This document shows, piece by piece, positions 52,193 to 61,722 of a stretch of DNA of 64,000 nucleotides (its first letter is position 1; each line of letters starts with the position of its first letter). The translations under genes and the position numbers were made by a program. The DNA is from Oscillospiraceae bacterium (GTDB taxonomy: Bacteria > Bacillota > Clostridia > Oscillospirales > Ruminococcaceae). Below the pieces are notes generated by a model. That model was not told where the DNA came from. It saw nothing but the letters and a program-made list of their open reading frames with translations, and did no database searches. The stretch covers positions 186,001 to 250,000 of the forward strand of contig JAFWDH010000023.1 in assembly GCA_017513135.1 (NCBI GenBank), written 5' to 3'.

Positions 52193-52869
52193 TGTCAGAT
52201 CTTGAACAGAGAATAGGATATATATTTGAGGACAGCAGTCTCCTGGAAGAAGCTCTGACTCACTCCTCATACGCCAATGAACACGGACTCGGCAGGCTCG
52301 GATGCAACGAGCGGCTGGAATTTCTCGGAGACGCGGTCCTGTCGGCAGTCGTTGCCGATCATCTTTACAGGACTCAGCCGGATGTTGAGGAAGGAGAGCT
52401 TACGAAACAGAGAGCGGCAATGGTGTGCGAATCAGCTCTTGCCATGTTTGCGAGGGATATAGATCTCGGGCGTGAGATGCGTTTCGGAAAAGGTGAACTG
52501 AAAACTCACGGAAATGAGAGAGACTCAATACTCTCGGACTGCTTCGAGGCGGTCATAGCCGCGATATACCTGGACGGCGGAATGGAGGCGGCAAGGAAAT
52601 TCATTGCCCGCCATGTGCTTCAGGAAGCTTACGGGGCTGAACTGTCCAGAGACTACAAGACCGAACTGCAGGAAGTCATCCAGCAGAATCCCGAAGAGAA
52701 GCTCCGTTATGTACATTCCGGAGAAAGCGGACCGGACCACGACAAGACATTCACGGTGGAGGTATGGCTCAACAGCAATGTGATCGCCACTGCCACCGGA
52801 CACAGCAAAAAGCAGGCAGAGCAGAACGCGGCAGCGGAAGCCCTGCGTCTTATGGGGCTAGTAAAGTGA
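52192..52869 (+). CDS. rnc: Ribonuclease III
   Basis: 225 residues. Catalytic domain with the signature NERLEFLGDAVLSAVVAD (~36-53), ALTHSSYANE and DCFEAVIAAIYLDGG; C-terminal double-stranded RNA-binding domain (~155-224; DYKTELQEVIQQ ... HSKKQAEQNAAAEAL). Processes rRNA precursors and structured mRNAs. ATG 52192 overlaps the trmFO stop (TGATG); GTG 52189, one codon upstream, is also possible with AGGAGG at 52176-52181. Stands before the radical SAM gene and smc, as in many Clostridia. Confidence 0.95.
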   Translation: MSDLEQRIGYIFEDSSLLEEALTHSSYANEHGLGRLGCNERLEFLGDAVLSAVVADHLYRTQPDVEEGELTKQRAAMVCESALAMFARDIDLGREMRFGKGELKTHGNERDSILSDCFEAVIAAIYLDGGMEAARKFIARHVLQEAYGAELSRDYKTELQEVIQQNPEEKLRYVHSGESGPDHDKTFTVEVWLNSNVIATATGHSKKQAEQNAAAEALRLMGLVK

Positions 52870-53855
52870 AGCGGCATGCCAATCTCGCTTTCTTCGTGCC
52901 GCATCTGGGATGCCCGCACCAGTGCGTGTTCTGTGATCAGAGAAGCATTAGCGGACAGCAGAAGGAGCCGACTCCTGATGAGGTCACGGAGACCTGTGAA
53001 AGGTATCTGCCCGGGGACGGGTCTGATACGGAGATCGCTTTTTTCGGAGGATCCTTCACGGCTATAGACAGAGGAACGATGACAGGACTCCTTGAAGCGG
53101 CGTATCCGTTCATCAGAGCCGGACGGGCATCAGGGATAAGGATATCCACCAGACCCGATGCCATAGACGGCGAGACACTGGAGATACTGGACAGATACGG
53201 CGTCAGATCGATAGAGCTCGGGGCGCAGAGCATGTCGGACAGTGTCCTCAGGATGAACGGAAGGGGACACGACAGCGCAAGCGTCGTGAGAGCGTCGGAA
53301 CTCATCAAAGAAGCGGGCTTTTCGCTCGGGCTACAGATGATGGTCGGCATGTACGGCTCTGATGATCCTGCGGAGGAAGCGGAGTTTACCGCTGCAAGAC
53401 TGGCGGACCTACTGCCTGAAACGGTCAGGATATATCCAACGGTCGTGGTAGAGAACACGGCGCTTGCGGCGCTGTACCGCTCGGGAAGATATGTCCCGAT
53501 GCAGCTGGAAAAGGCGGTGGATGTCACCGCTTCGCTGATGAGATTTTTCCGCAGCAGAGGTATTAACGTCATACGGGTGGGACTGCACTACGAAGACAGT
53601 CTTGTAAAGAACATGATAGCCGGCCCGTACCACCCCGCGTTCGGGGAGATGTGCGAGTCAAGGATATTCAGGACTCAGATAGAAGAGCAGCTGAATGGCG
53701 CGGAGAACGCAGAGGTGCTCTGCGAGCCGAGGCTTCTCAGCCAGGTGACAGGTCAGAAGAAGAGCAATATCGAATACTTCGGGTCCCGTGGGATCCGGGT
53801 GACTGTGGCCCCGGAGAGCGGGATCACGGGGATCGTTGTGAATAAACTCCAGTGA
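52866..53855 (+). CDS. Radical SAM protein of the Elp3-like clostridial family
   Basis: 330 residues starting at GTG 52866, which overlaps the rnc stop (GTGA). The cluster motif is CPHQCVFC (C-x3-C-x2-C, residues 16-23), followed by EIAFFGGSFTAID, GIRISTRPDAID, SIELGAQSMSD and LQMMVGMYG, the radical-SAM core of Elp3-like proteins. There is no acetyltransferase domain; instead the C-terminus has NVIRVGLHYEDSLVKNMIAG and PAFGEMCESR. Product unknown; members next to rnc/smc are common in Clostridia. The open frame continues upstream within rnc but that part is not coding. Confidence 0.86.
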   Translation: MKRHANLAFFVPHLGCPHQCVFCDQRSISGQQKEPTPDEVTETCERYLPGDGSDTEIAFFGGSFTAIDRGTMTGLLEAAYPFIRAGRASGIRISTRPDAIDGETLEILDRYGVRSIELGAQSMSDSVLRMNGRGHDSASVVRASELIKEAGFSLGLQMMVGMYGSDDPAEEAEFTAARLADLLPETVRIYPTVVVENTALAALYRSGRYVPMQLEKAVDVTASLMRFFRSRGINVIRVGLHYEDSLVKNMIAGPYHPAFGEMCESRIFRTQIEEQLNGAENAEVLCEPRLLSQVTGQKKSNIEYFGSRGIRVTVAPESGITGIVVNKLQ

Positions 53856-53870
53856 GGAGAAAAGAGATAA

Positions 53871-56800
53871 GTGTATCTTAAGTATGTCGAGATCCAGGGA
53901 TTCAAATCGTTCCCGGACAAAACAAGGCTCAGCTTCGGCAGAGGTCTTACGGGCATCGTTGGACCCAACGGAAGCGGAAAGAGCAACATAAGCGATGCTG
54001 TAAAGTGGGTGCTAGGAGAGCAGTCTACAAAATCGCTGCGCGGCGGAAAGATGGAGGACGTCATCTTCAGCGGCACACCGGAGCGGAACCCCATGGGCTT
54101 CGCCCAGGTATCCATATGCCTCGATAACTCTGACAGCCGCATCGCCGATGTCGGTGAGGAGATAACCGTGACCCGAAGATTCTACCGCAGCGGCGACAGC
54201 GAGTATATGCTCAACGGATCTCCTGTCAGGCTCAGGGATCTGAGAGAGATGTTCATGGACACCGGCCTCGGAAGAGACGGGTATTCCGTAATAGGTCAGG
54301 GCAGGATAGCCGAAGTTGTCGAGAGCCGCAGCGCGGACAGAAGAGAAGTGTTTGAGGAAGCTTCCGGCATAGCCAAGTTCAGATTCCGCAAAACGGAAGC
54401 CGAAAGAAAACTTGTGCAGACAGAGGACAATCTGTCCAGACTCAGGGATATCGCCGGCGAGCTGGAGAGCAGGGTCGGCCCTCTCAAGGAACAGAGCGAA
54501 AAGGCAAAGAAGTTTCTGGAGTACTCCGATGAGAGGAAGAAACTGGAGATAACGCTGTACTCAGATACGATAAAGAGGTCAAGAGAAAACATCTCAAAAG
54601 AAGATGAAAAGATAGAGATCGCCAGGCTGGATTACAGAGGCCTCGATGAGAGATTCCAGAGTATAGGAACAGAGATAGAGGAGCTGTACGAGAACAGCCG
54701 CGCTGCGGGCACAAAGTCCACGGCGCTTACTTCCGACATAGATGAGAGGAACGCGAAGATAGCTTCGATAGAGGCAGGAATCGCGGTCCTTCGCAACGAC
54801 ATCATGCACGGCGAGCGTGACATCAGGGAACTTGAGGATGACATCGCATCCCTGTCGGAAGGTGATACAGGAATTCAAAAGGAGATAACCTCGAGGCTTG
54901 CGGAAGCTCAGCAGAGGGAAGACCAGGCTGCTGCTGTCGCAGATGCGATAGCAGGTCTGGAAAAGGATCTGGAGATACTTGCCCAGGATACTCTCTCCAC
55001 AGACAGGATGAGGGCGGAAAGGCTTGAAAGGCTGACTGCATTGCAGAAGGAGATCGCGGATCTCCGCGTGGAGACAGTCGCTTCGAAGTCGGTCATCGAG
55101 ACTATGGATGAAAGGGAGAATTTCATCAGAGATTCTCTACCTGCCGAACTTGACAGGCTTGAGGACCGCAGCGCGAGACTCAAGGAGACGGAAGAGTACA
55201 TCAGTAACCTTGACAGTGATATATCCGCAAAGGAGAACAGTGCCAGGGGATATGAACTCAGGCTTGCATCCAGGAATGAGAAGCTGTCTCAGGCGGCAGA
55301 TAAGACGGCTGCCTGCGAGAACGAGATCGAGAGGATGATCCAGAGGATGAACCTCCTTTCAGATCTCGAAAGCAGCAATGAAGGCTATCAGCCTCCAGTG
55401 CGCAGGGTCCTCGCAGCGAGGGAGGAAAAGAAACTCCGCGGCATCGTCGGGACCGTCGGATCCCTGCTGACTGTAGGCGAAGGGCTTGAGACTGCGATCG
55501 AGACGGCTCTCGGAGCCGCCATACAGAATATCGTGGTCGACGATGAGAGAAGCGCAAAGTCAGCCATAGGTTTCCTCCGGGACAGCCGTGCGGGCAGAGC
55601 GACGTTCCTCCCGCTGGACACGGTCACTCCGAGAAGATTTGAGCACAGGGAGAGGCTGGCTGATGCGGGTGTCATCGGCGTGGCAAGCGAACTTGTGAGC
55701 TGCGACGAGAAATACCGTTCCGCGGTGGACAGCCTGCTCGGAAACGTGCTCGTGGTGGAGGATCTGGATTATGCTTCTGCCATAGCAAGAAAGGCAGGGT
55801 ACAGGGTAAGGATCGTCACCAGGGACGGACAGATCATAAACGCGGGAGGATCCTACACAGGAGGCTCCGTGAGGGCCCAGGCCGGCATGTTCTCCAGAAG
55901 AACAGAGATCGAGGAACTTGAGAAGAAGATCGCAGAACGAAGAAAAGACAGCGAGACGCTGAAGAATGAGCTGGAAGCCGCAAGAACTGAAGCGTCCAGA
56001 GCCCAGGCTGAACTGACCGCCGTCACCTCAGAACTGGTGACTGCCAGAGAGGACCGCATAAGGGCTGAATCAGCAGCCGACAGGCTCAGAGACGAGATCG
56101 AAGCGCTAAAGAACAACGCTGAAGCTGCGTCTGCTGAACTGGACAGCATAGACAGCACGAGACAGCAGAGACAGTCAGAGATAGACCGGAACAGTGCAAA
56201 GAGCGAAGCCCTTGAATCGGAAGCCAGGCGTCTTGAGGAGCAGCTTACACAGGACGATTCGTCAGACGGCGTCATGGAAAAGCGCACGGGCATCATGCAG
56301 CAGCTGACCGAGCGAAGAGTCGAGAGAGCAGAGCTGCTCAAAGACGCAGAGAGAGCACGCCAGTCAGCTGAGGATCTCAGACTCAGAGGCAGCGAATCTC
56401 TCGGAAGGCTGTCGAATCTTCAGGAGACGATAGAGTCCATCAAAGCTGAGAATGAAGACAGGCTCAGCCGTATCAGAAGCGCGGAGGAGGAAGAGGCTTC
56501 TGTCAGGAAAGAGATCGATGAGATCCGCGCGGACATAGCGAGGAGCGGTGAGCTCAGAGACGAGAACGACCGCAGGACGCAGGAACTGCGCAGCGAACAG
56601 GACAGCATCTCCGAACAGAGGGAAAAGATAGCAAGCGAGATATCCAGACTCGAGGAGAGAAAGACAGCTCTGCAAAATGATTACAACAGCGCCGTCAACC
56701 GCTTGTGGGAAGAGTATGAACTGTCGGTCGCAGAAGCGCTGCCGCTCTGCGTGGAATTCTCAAGCGTGACGGAACTCAGACAGCAGGTGAGCTTAGTGAG

Positions 56801-57452
56801 GAACCGCATCAGAGCGCTCGGAAACGTCAATGTCGCTGCTATAGAGGAGTATCAGGAGGTCAGCTCAAGATATGAGTTCATGTCGGAGCAGATAGCCGAT
56901 GTAGACGAGAGCCGCAGGACACTTCTGAAACTCATAGACGATCTGGAACGCGAGATGAAGCAGATCTTCACCAGAAGCTTCAATGAGATAAACGAGAAGT
57001 TCCACTACACGTTCAAGATGCTGTTCGGAGGAGGACATGCGAATCTGTTCCTCACCGACGAGAACGACATACTGGAGAGCGGGATAGAACTGGACGTTCA
57101 GCCTCCCGGAAAGGTGATCAAGAGCCTCTCGCTGCTCTCTGGCGGAGAGAAGGCCATGGTCGCAATAGCCATCTACATGGCTATCCTGGAAGTGAATCCG
57201 TCGCCTTTCTGCATCCTCGACGAGATAGACTCCGCGCTGGATGAGAACAACGTTATAAGATTTGCCCGCTACGCAAAGACGATGACAGACCGCACTCAGA
57301 TGATTGCCATCACTCACAAGAGAGGCACGATGGAAGAGGCTGACGTGCTCTACGGCATCACCATGCAGGAAGAAGGCGTATCCAAGGTGCTGAGACTCAG
57401 CGTTGAAGAGGCACGCCTTGTGCTTGAGAAAGAGGAGAACGGACGGGGCTGA
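53871..57452 (+). CDS. smc: Chromosome segregation protein SMC
   Basis: 1193 residues, full length. Walker A GPNGSGKSNISDAVKWVLGE (31-50), first coiled coil ~170-500, hinge ~520-640 (RGIVGTVGSLLTVGEGLETA and AGRATFLPLDTV), second coiled coil ~680-1000, signature LSLLSGGEKAMVAIAIYMA (~1085) and Walker B FCILDEIDSALDENN (~1113). Condenses and segregates the chromosome with ScpA/ScpB, which are not in this window. GTG start at 53871, GAGGAG eleven bases upstream. Confidence 0.96.
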   Translation: MYLKYVEIQGFKSFPDKTRLSFGRGLTGIVGPNGSGKSNISDAVKWVLGEQSTKSLRGGKMEDVIFSGTPERNPMGFAQVSICLDNSDSRIADVGEEITVTRRFYRSGDSEYMLNGSPVRLRDLREMFMDTGLGRDGYSVIGQGRIAEVVESRSADRREVFEEASGIAKFRFRKTEAERKLVQTEDNLSRLRDIAGELESRVGPLKEQSEKAKKFLEYSDERKKLEITLYSDTIKRSRENISKEDEKIEIARLDYRGLDERFQSIGTEIEELYENSRAAGTKSTALTSDIDERNAKIASIEAGIAVLRNDIMHGERDIRELEDDIASLSEGDTGIQKEITSRLAEAQQREDQAAAVADAIAGLEKDLEILAQDTLSTDRMRAERLERLTALQKEIADLRVETVASKSVIETMDERENFIRDSLPAELDRLEDRSARLKETEEYISNLDSDISAKENSARGYELRLASRNEKLSQAADKTAACENEIERMIQRMNLLSDLESSNEGYQPPVRRVLAAREEKKLRGIVGTVGSLLTVGEGLETAIETALGAAIQNIVVDDERSAKSAIGFLRDSRAGRATFLPLDTVTPRRFEHRERLADAGVIGVASELVSCDEKYRSAVDSLLGNVLVVEDLDYASAIARKAGYRVRIVTRDGQIINAGGSYTGGSVRAQAGMFSRRTEIEELEKKIAERRKDSETLKNELEAARTEASRAQAELTAVTSELVTAREDRIRAESAADRLRDEIEALKNNAEAASAELDSIDSTRQQRQSEIDRNSAKSEALESEARRLEEQLTQDDSSDGVMEKRTGIMQQLTERRVERAELLKDAERARQSAEDLRLRGSESLGRLSNLQETIESIKAENEDRLSRIRSAEEEEASVRKEIDEIRADIARSGELRDENDRRTQELRSEQDSISEQREKIASEISRLEERKTALQNDYNSAVNRLWEEYELSVAEALPLCVEFSSVTELRQQVSLVRNRIRALGNVNVAAIEEYQEVSSRYEFMSEQIADVDESRRTLLKLIDDLEREMKQIFTRSFNEINEKFHYTFKMLFGGGHANLFLTDENDILESGIELDVQPPGKVIKSLSLLSGGEKAMVAIAIYMAILEVNPSPFCILDEIDSALDENNVIRFARYAKTMTDRTQMIAITHKRGTMEEADVLYGITMQEEGVSKVLRLSVEEARLVLEKEENGRG

Positions 57453-57455
57453 CAT

Positions 57456-58340
57456 ATGGGACTGTTTGATAAGCTCAAAAGAGGGCTGGAGAAGACAAAG
57501 AACAATTTTGCCTACTCTGTAAGAAGAGACAAGATCTCGGATGAGTATTTTGACAGGGTCGAAGAGGCTCTGATACTCTCTGATGCCGGATATGATGTAG
57601 CGGTGTCGGTCACGGAAGAACTCAGGGGTGCCGTGAAGGACAACAACGCCGCAGACGAGGAAGCCGCGAACGTGCTGCTGAGAAAGATCTGCAGCGACAG
57701 GCTCAGAGCTGACAGGGAACTCGATCTCTCGGGAAAACCGGCAGTCATCATGCTCATCGGTGTCAACGGAGCAGGCAAAACTACGGCTGCGGGAAAACTT
57801 GCCGCTTTTTACAAGAGTCAGGGCAGAAAGGTCATGATAGCCGCGGCGGACACGTTCCGGGCAGCGGCGGCGGAGCAGCTGGAAGTGTGGGCACAGAGGA
57901 GCGGAACCGAGTTCTTCTCCGGCCAGAGCGATCCGTCGGCAGTCGTGTTCGATGCTGTGAGATCGGCGGCTTCCGGCAGGGCTGATCTGGTGATCTGCGA
58001 TACAGCCGGAAGGCTGCAGACCAAAAAGAACCTTATGGATGAACTGGGCAAGATATCCAGAACCGTAAGGAAAGCGGCTCCCGAAGCTTCCGTGGAGACG
58101 CTTCTCGTTCTGGACGGAATGACCGGACAGAACGCCATAGAGCAGGCAAGGGCATTCGCGGAGACAGCCGATGTCTCAGGGATCATCGTCACCAAACTGG
58201 ACGGCACAGCCAAGGGAGGAAGCGTATTCTCAGTAAAGGAAAAGCTGGGTATCCCGGTGAGGTTCGTCGGAGTCGGAGAAGGAATTGACGATCTGCTCGT
58301 TTTTGATCCGGATGAGTTCTGTGAGGCGCTGTTTGAATGA
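57456..58340 (+). CDS. ftsY: Signal recognition particle receptor FtsY
   Basis: 294 residues: an N domain followed directly by the SRP GTPase domain, without the long acidic A domain of E. coli, as in many Gram-positives. GTPase motifs MLIGVNGAGKTTAAGKLA (~98-115), AADTFRAAAAEQL, ICDTAGRLQTKKNLM, VTKLDGTAKGG and GVGEGIDDLLVFDP. Delivers ribosome-SRP complexes to SecYEG. Three bases after smc; overlaps the next gene by four bases. Confidence 0.96.
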   Translation: MGLFDKLKRGLEKTKNNFAYSVRRDKISDEYFDRVEEALILSDAGYDVAVSVTEELRGAVKDNNAADEEAANVLLRKICSDRLRADRELDLSGKPAVIMLIGVNGAGKTTAAGKLAAFYKSQGRKVMIAAADTFRAAAAEQLEVWAQRSGTEFFSGQSDPSAVVFDAVRSAASGRADLVICDTAGRLQTKKNLMDELGKISRTVRKAAPEASVETLLVLDGMTGQNAIEQARAFAETADVSGIIVTKLDGTAKGGSVFSVKEKLGIPVRFVGVGEGIDDLLVFDPDEFCEALFE

Positions 58341-58951
58341 GGAAGATCGACGAGCTGGTCATAGCAACCAACAACAGGAACAAGCTTGAGGAGTTCAGGG
58401 ACATCTTTTCCCGCTCAGGAATAAAAGTCGTATCCATGGCAGAGAAAGGCATCCATGTGGATCCGGACGAGAACGGCACTACACTTAACGAGAATGCCCG
58501 TATAAAAGCCAGGGCAGTGTGGAACGAGTGTCACTGCGCCGTGGTCGGGGATGACACCGGACTGTTTGTCGACGCTATCGGCGGGGAACCCGGCGTGTAT
58601 TCAGCGAGATATGCCGGACCGGACGGCAACAGCGGGGCAAACATCGATAAACTGCTGGAAAAGCTGCAGGGAGTCCCCAGAGAAGAGAGGACGGCAAGAT
58701 TTGCGGTCTCTCTGTGTTATATAGATCCCGATGGAAACGAGATGATCGTCCACGGGAGATGCGAAGGCTGGATAGCCTTTGAAAGACAGGGTGAGGGATT
58801 CGGATATGAGCCCGTATTCTGTCTGCACAACGGATTCTCTTTTGCCGATATCGGCAAGGAGATCAAGGACAGACGTTCCCACAGGGCCAGGGCGGCGCAC
58901 ATCCTGGCATTCTACCTTAGGGGAATTACAAAGATCAGAAGGAAGCATTGA
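58337..58951 (+). CDS. rdgB: XTP/dITP diphosphatase (RdgB/HAM1)
   Basis: 204 residues. Cleans deaminated purine triphosphates (ITP, XTP, dITP) from the pool. VIATNNRNKLEEFRDIF (nucleotide motif TNNxxK), ENARIKARA, VVGDDTGLFVDAIGGEPGVYSARYAG (in part), and FGYEPVFCLHNGFSFAD with SHRARA near the C-terminus. ATG 58337 overlaps the ftsY stop (ATGA). Confidence 0.95.
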   Translation: MRKIDELVIATNNRNKLEEFRDIFSRSGIKVVSMAEKGIHVDPDENGTTLNENARIKARAVWNECHCAVVGDDTGLFVDAIGGEPGVYSARYAGPDGNSGANIDKLLEKLQGVPREERTARFAVSLCYIDPDGNEMIVHGRCEGWIAFERQGEGFGYEPVFCLHNGFSFADIGKEIKDRRSHRARAAHILAFYLRGITKIRRKH

Positions 58952-58952
58952 T

Positions 58953-59237
58953 ATGGACAGCAATGAACGCGCCCAGCTCAGAAGTTTTGCAAACGGAATA
59001 AAGGCATGCTACTACATCGGTAAAGACGGAGTGACCGATGCGGTCATTGCCGGCATAGAAGAAGCTCTTGTTCCCAGAGAACTGATCAAGGTAGGGGTGC
59101 AGGAGAACTGCCCGTTAAGCGCCAGAGAAGCGTGCGGCATAGTCGCGGAAGCTCTCGGAGCCGAGCCGGTGCAGGTGATCGGAAGAAAATTCGTCATATA
59201 CAGAAGGAACAAAGAGATCAATCAGTATGGCATCTAA
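58953..59237 (+). CDS. yhbY: YhbY-like CRM-domain RNA-binding protein
   Basis: 94 residues. CRM fold: AQLRSFANGIKACYYIGKDG, ALVPRELIKVGVQENCP and VQVIGRKFVIYRRNKE, as in YhbY/YqeI, which associates with pre-50S particles. ATG 58953 with GGAAG at 58941-58945, one base after rdgB ends; longer open frame upstream is inside rdgB and rejected. In Firmicutes this gene precedes nadD and yqeK, as here. Confidence 0.92.
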   Translation: MDSNERAQLRSFANGIKACYYIGKDGVTDAVIAGIEEALVPRELIKVGVQENCPLSAREACGIVAEALGAEPVQVIGRKFVIYRRNKEINQYGI

Positions 59238-59826
59238 GAGACTGCTGTTTTACGGCGGATCCTTTGATCCTCCGCACACGGGGCACAGGGAGCTTCTGAA
59301 GGCGGCGATGAGAGCCGTAGAGCCGGATCTCACGCTGATCATCCCCACCGGACTTTCTCCGTTCAAGAACAGGGTCAGGACCTCGTTCTGGGACAGAGTC
59401 AGGATGTCCAGACTCACGTTCTCGGGAATTGACAACGTCCGTGTGTCTACCATCGAGGGGCGAGGCTGGCGCAGTTATACCATGAAGACCGTGAGAAAAC
59501 TGCTCAAAAAGTATCCTGGATATGAGCTGTTCATGCTGATAGGTTCTGATATGCTGACTTCCTTCAGCAAGTGGCATCTGCACCGGAGGATCATGGCGAA
59601 TGTCACTCTTGTAGCCGGAGGCCGGGATGATGAACACAGAAAAGCCATGGAAGCAGCCGCAGTACAGCTGCGTAAAGACGGCGGGAAAGTGATGATCCTC
59701 AGCTTCGATCCCGTGGACATATCATCGACCAGAGTAAGGCAGCTGATAGAGTCAGGGGCTGATGTCTCCGGGTTTGTTTCCCGTGAGGTTCAGGAACACA
59801 TAAGAAAGAGAGGACTCTACAGGTGA
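59227..59826 (+). CDS. nadD: Nicotinate-nucleotide adenylyltransferase
   Basis: 199 residues. Adenylates nicotinate mononucleotide in NAD synthesis. Nucleotidyltransferase motif LFYGGSFDPPHTGHRELLKA (20 residues) with the (H/T)xGH site, MLIGSDMLTSFSKWH, and the C-terminal ISSTRVRQLIESG. Overlaps yhbY by 11 bases. Confidence 0.95.
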   Translation: MASKRLLFYGGSFDPPHTGHRELLKAAMRAVEPDLTLIIPTGLSPFKNRVRTSFWDRVRMSRLTFSGIDNVRVSTIEGRGWRSYTMKTVRKLLKKYPGYELFMLIGSDMLTSFSKWHLHRRIMANVTLVAGGRDDEHRKAMEAAAVQLRKDGGKVMILSFDPVDISSTRVRQLIESGADVSGFVSREVQEHIRKRGLYR

Positions 59827-60386
59827 TGACGATCCGTGAGGCAGACGCTCTTGCCAGAGGGAGGCTCTCAGACAGAAGATACTATCACACGCAGTGTGTG
59901 GCGAAGGCTGCGAGAGAACTTGCACCGAGATTCGGAGCGGATCCCGACAGTGCTGAACTTGCCGGGTATCTGCACGACATCTTCAAGGAAGAGAGCGATG
60001 ACGTTTTGTTGAAAACCATGGGTGCCTCAGATATAATCAGTGATAAAGATCTGGCGAAAAAGCATGCTCTGTGGCATGCTTTCGCAGCTGCCGAATACGC
60101 GGCTGCGAAACTGGGAATGCCAGCTGAGATCTGTGATGCCATCCGTTACCATACGTCAGGCAGGGATGGCATGACGCCGCTGGACAAAACTCTTTTTCTT
60201 GCGGATTATATCTCGGAAGACAGAAAGTATGACGACTGCGTAAAGGTCAGGAAGACTGCTGAAGAAAATGTCGACAAGGCTCTGATTGAGGGCCTCAGAT
60301 ACACGATCGCGGAACTTCTGGAAAGAAACGCAGTCATAGACACGAGGACACTGGACGCATATAACAGCTGCGTCAGGGAAATCTAG
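59826..60386 (+). CDS. yqeK: YqeK-type HD-domain hydrolase (Ap4A hydrolase family)
   Basis: 186 residues. HD metal site: YYHTQCVAKAARELA (first His), AGYLHDIFKE (HD), KKHALWHAFAAAEYA, AIRYHTSGRDGMTPLDKTLF and LADYISEDRKYD. YqeK proteins are diiron symmetrical Ap4A hydrolases. ATG 59826 overlaps the nadD stop; GTG 59823 one codon earlier is equally possible. Conserved order nadD-yqeK-LCP-rsfS. Confidence 0.93.
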   Translation: MTIREADALARGRLSDRRYYHTQCVAKAARELAPRFGADPDSAELAGYLHDIFKEESDDVLLKTMGASDIISDKDLAKKHALWHAFAAAEYAAAKLGMPAEICDAIRYHTSGRDGMTPLDKTLFLADYISEDRKYDDCVKVRKTAEENVDKALIEGLRYTIAELLERNAVIDTRTLDAYNSCVREI

Positions 60387-60401
60387 AAGGCAGGATCGGC
60401 T

Positions 60402-61343
60402 TTGAGAAGAAACTGGGCGGTCAGAATACTTGTCCTCCTCGCATCGCTGTCTATGATGCTCGGAGGCTTTTCTCTCATGTCAGCCAGAAAACCTTACTGG
60501 TCCGGATCCGAGATCCCGGGCGAGATAACCACTCCTTCACAGGTGAGCGGGTCGGCCAGAAATATCCTGGTAGCCGCCCTGACTGAAAGAGACGGTGCGG
60601 CTCTCGCGGAGATGGCGGTGCTGATCAACGTCGATCTTGAGAGCGGTGACATCGGGGCTATGTATATTCCCGGTGAGACGCTCGTAGGAGAGAACGCAGT
60701 CAGATACGGACGGCTCAGCGGTGCGTTCAACTGGGGTACGGAGAACGTACCGGAAGGCGGCGCAGCTGCACTGGCAGAATGTGTCAGCACGGCATTTTTG
60801 ATACCTGTGGACAACTATCTGGTTTTTGACATGGCTCTGCTTCCCGAACTTACCGAGAGGCTAGGAGGTGTCAGGGCTACCCTGGAACAGGACGTAACGA
60901 CTGATGACGGAACGATTCTGGAAAAGGGCGATCACATATTCGGAGCTGATGAGGTCAGAAGATATGTAATGTCGCAGGGGGAACTTGATCCTGCAGCGCA
61001 GAACCTCCTCAGGTCGGGATTCATGGAAGGGCTTGTAAGGGCGGTCCTCGGAATGCCTTCCCGCGAGGCGGTCTCGGTCGCTAAAGGTATAAAGAACAGA
61101 CTGGACACGGATATCTCACTGAGAGATCACTGGAAGCTGTCAAAATCGGTTTTCGGGAAAAGCAGTTCGCATATAAAATACTTTCTGCTGCCGGGCATAA
61201 GCGTTCCGGATTACGGAAGCATCAGACTGACAGTATGGTCAGTCAGACGTACAGAAGCCGCGGCGCTGATAAACGAGAGGTTAAGAGCTCATACTGAACA
61301 TGTCCTCGCTGAGGATATGTCTGTGCCGGAGATTACGGCATAA
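60402..61343 (+). CDS. LytR-CpsA-Psr-like protein, degenerate active site
   Basis: 313 residues. N-terminal membrane segment (8-28, RILVLLASLSMMLGGFSLMS) and an extracytoplasmic LCP fold: AEMAVLINVDLESGDIGAMYIPGETLV, VDNYLVFDMALLPELTERLGGV (in part) and HIFGADEVRRYVMSQG. Active LCP enzymes attach teichoic acids or capsules using R/D residues in RxDT, IPRDT, YVRxR and GRxxRQ. Here the corresponding stretches read AALAEM, IPGET, YVMSQ and AAQNLLR, so most phosphate-binding Arg/Asp are missing. TTG start at 60402 with AGGA at 60392-60395. Synteny (yqeK-LCP-rsfS) supports the family call. Confidence 0.8.
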   Translation: MRRNWAVRILVLLASLSMMLGGFSLMSARKPYWSGSEIPGEITTPSQVSGSARNILVAALTERDGAALAEMAVLINVDLESGDIGAMYIPGETLVGENAVRYGRLSGAFNWGTENVPEGGAAALAECVSTAFLIPVDNYLVFDMALLPELTERLGGVRATLEQDVTTDDGTILEKGDHIFGADEVRRYVMSQGELDPAAQNLLRSGFMEGLVRAVLGMPSREAVSVAKGIKNRLDTDISLRDHWKLSKSVFGKSSSHIKYFLLPGISVPDYGSIRLTVWSVRRTEAAALINERLRAHTEHVLAEDMSVPEITA

Positions 61344-61363
61344 TCATAATAAGGAGATATAAA

Positions 61364-61720
61364 TTGGAATCATTACAACTGGCAAAAGAATTCGCTGACG
61401 CTTTTGAAGAGAGAATCGGGCAGGACATAAAGATCCTCAAGGTAGAGGAACTGACCACGCTTGCCGACTATTTCGTTCTGGTCTCCGGACAGAGCAACAC
61501 ACAGGTGCGCGCTCTTGCCGATGCCGCAGAGGACAGGCTTCAGGCCCTCGGCCTTAGTGCGCCGCGCAGGGAAGGGCGCGGCGGAGACAGCTGGATACTG
61601 ATGGATGCAGGGACGGTTATCGCCCATGTATTCACCAAGGAAGCCAGGGAATACTATCAGCTCGAGAAACTCTGGGCTGACGCGGAGACTGTAGAAATAA
61701 ATGATTCGGAGAATGACTGA
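61364..61720 (+). CDS. rsfS: Ribosomal silencing factor RsfS
   Basis: 118 residues. DUF143 features: [51 protein letters not shown] and [13 protein letters not shown]. Binds L14 and blocks subunit joining in starvation. TTG start at 61364 with AAGGAG at 61351-61356 (seven-base spacing). leuS starts two bases after its stop. Confidence 0.95.
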   Translation: MESLQLAKEFADAFEERIGQDIKILKVEELTTLADYFVLVSGQSNTQVRALADAAEDRLQALGLSAPRREGRGGDSWILMDAGTVIAHVFTKEAREYYQLEKLWADAETVEINDSEND

Positions 61721-61722
61721 AG

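Noticed and set aside
53651..53845. Short rightward frame inside the radical SAM gene resembling a small charged protein
   Set aside because: Out-of-frame shadow of the radical SAM coding sequence without an RBS.
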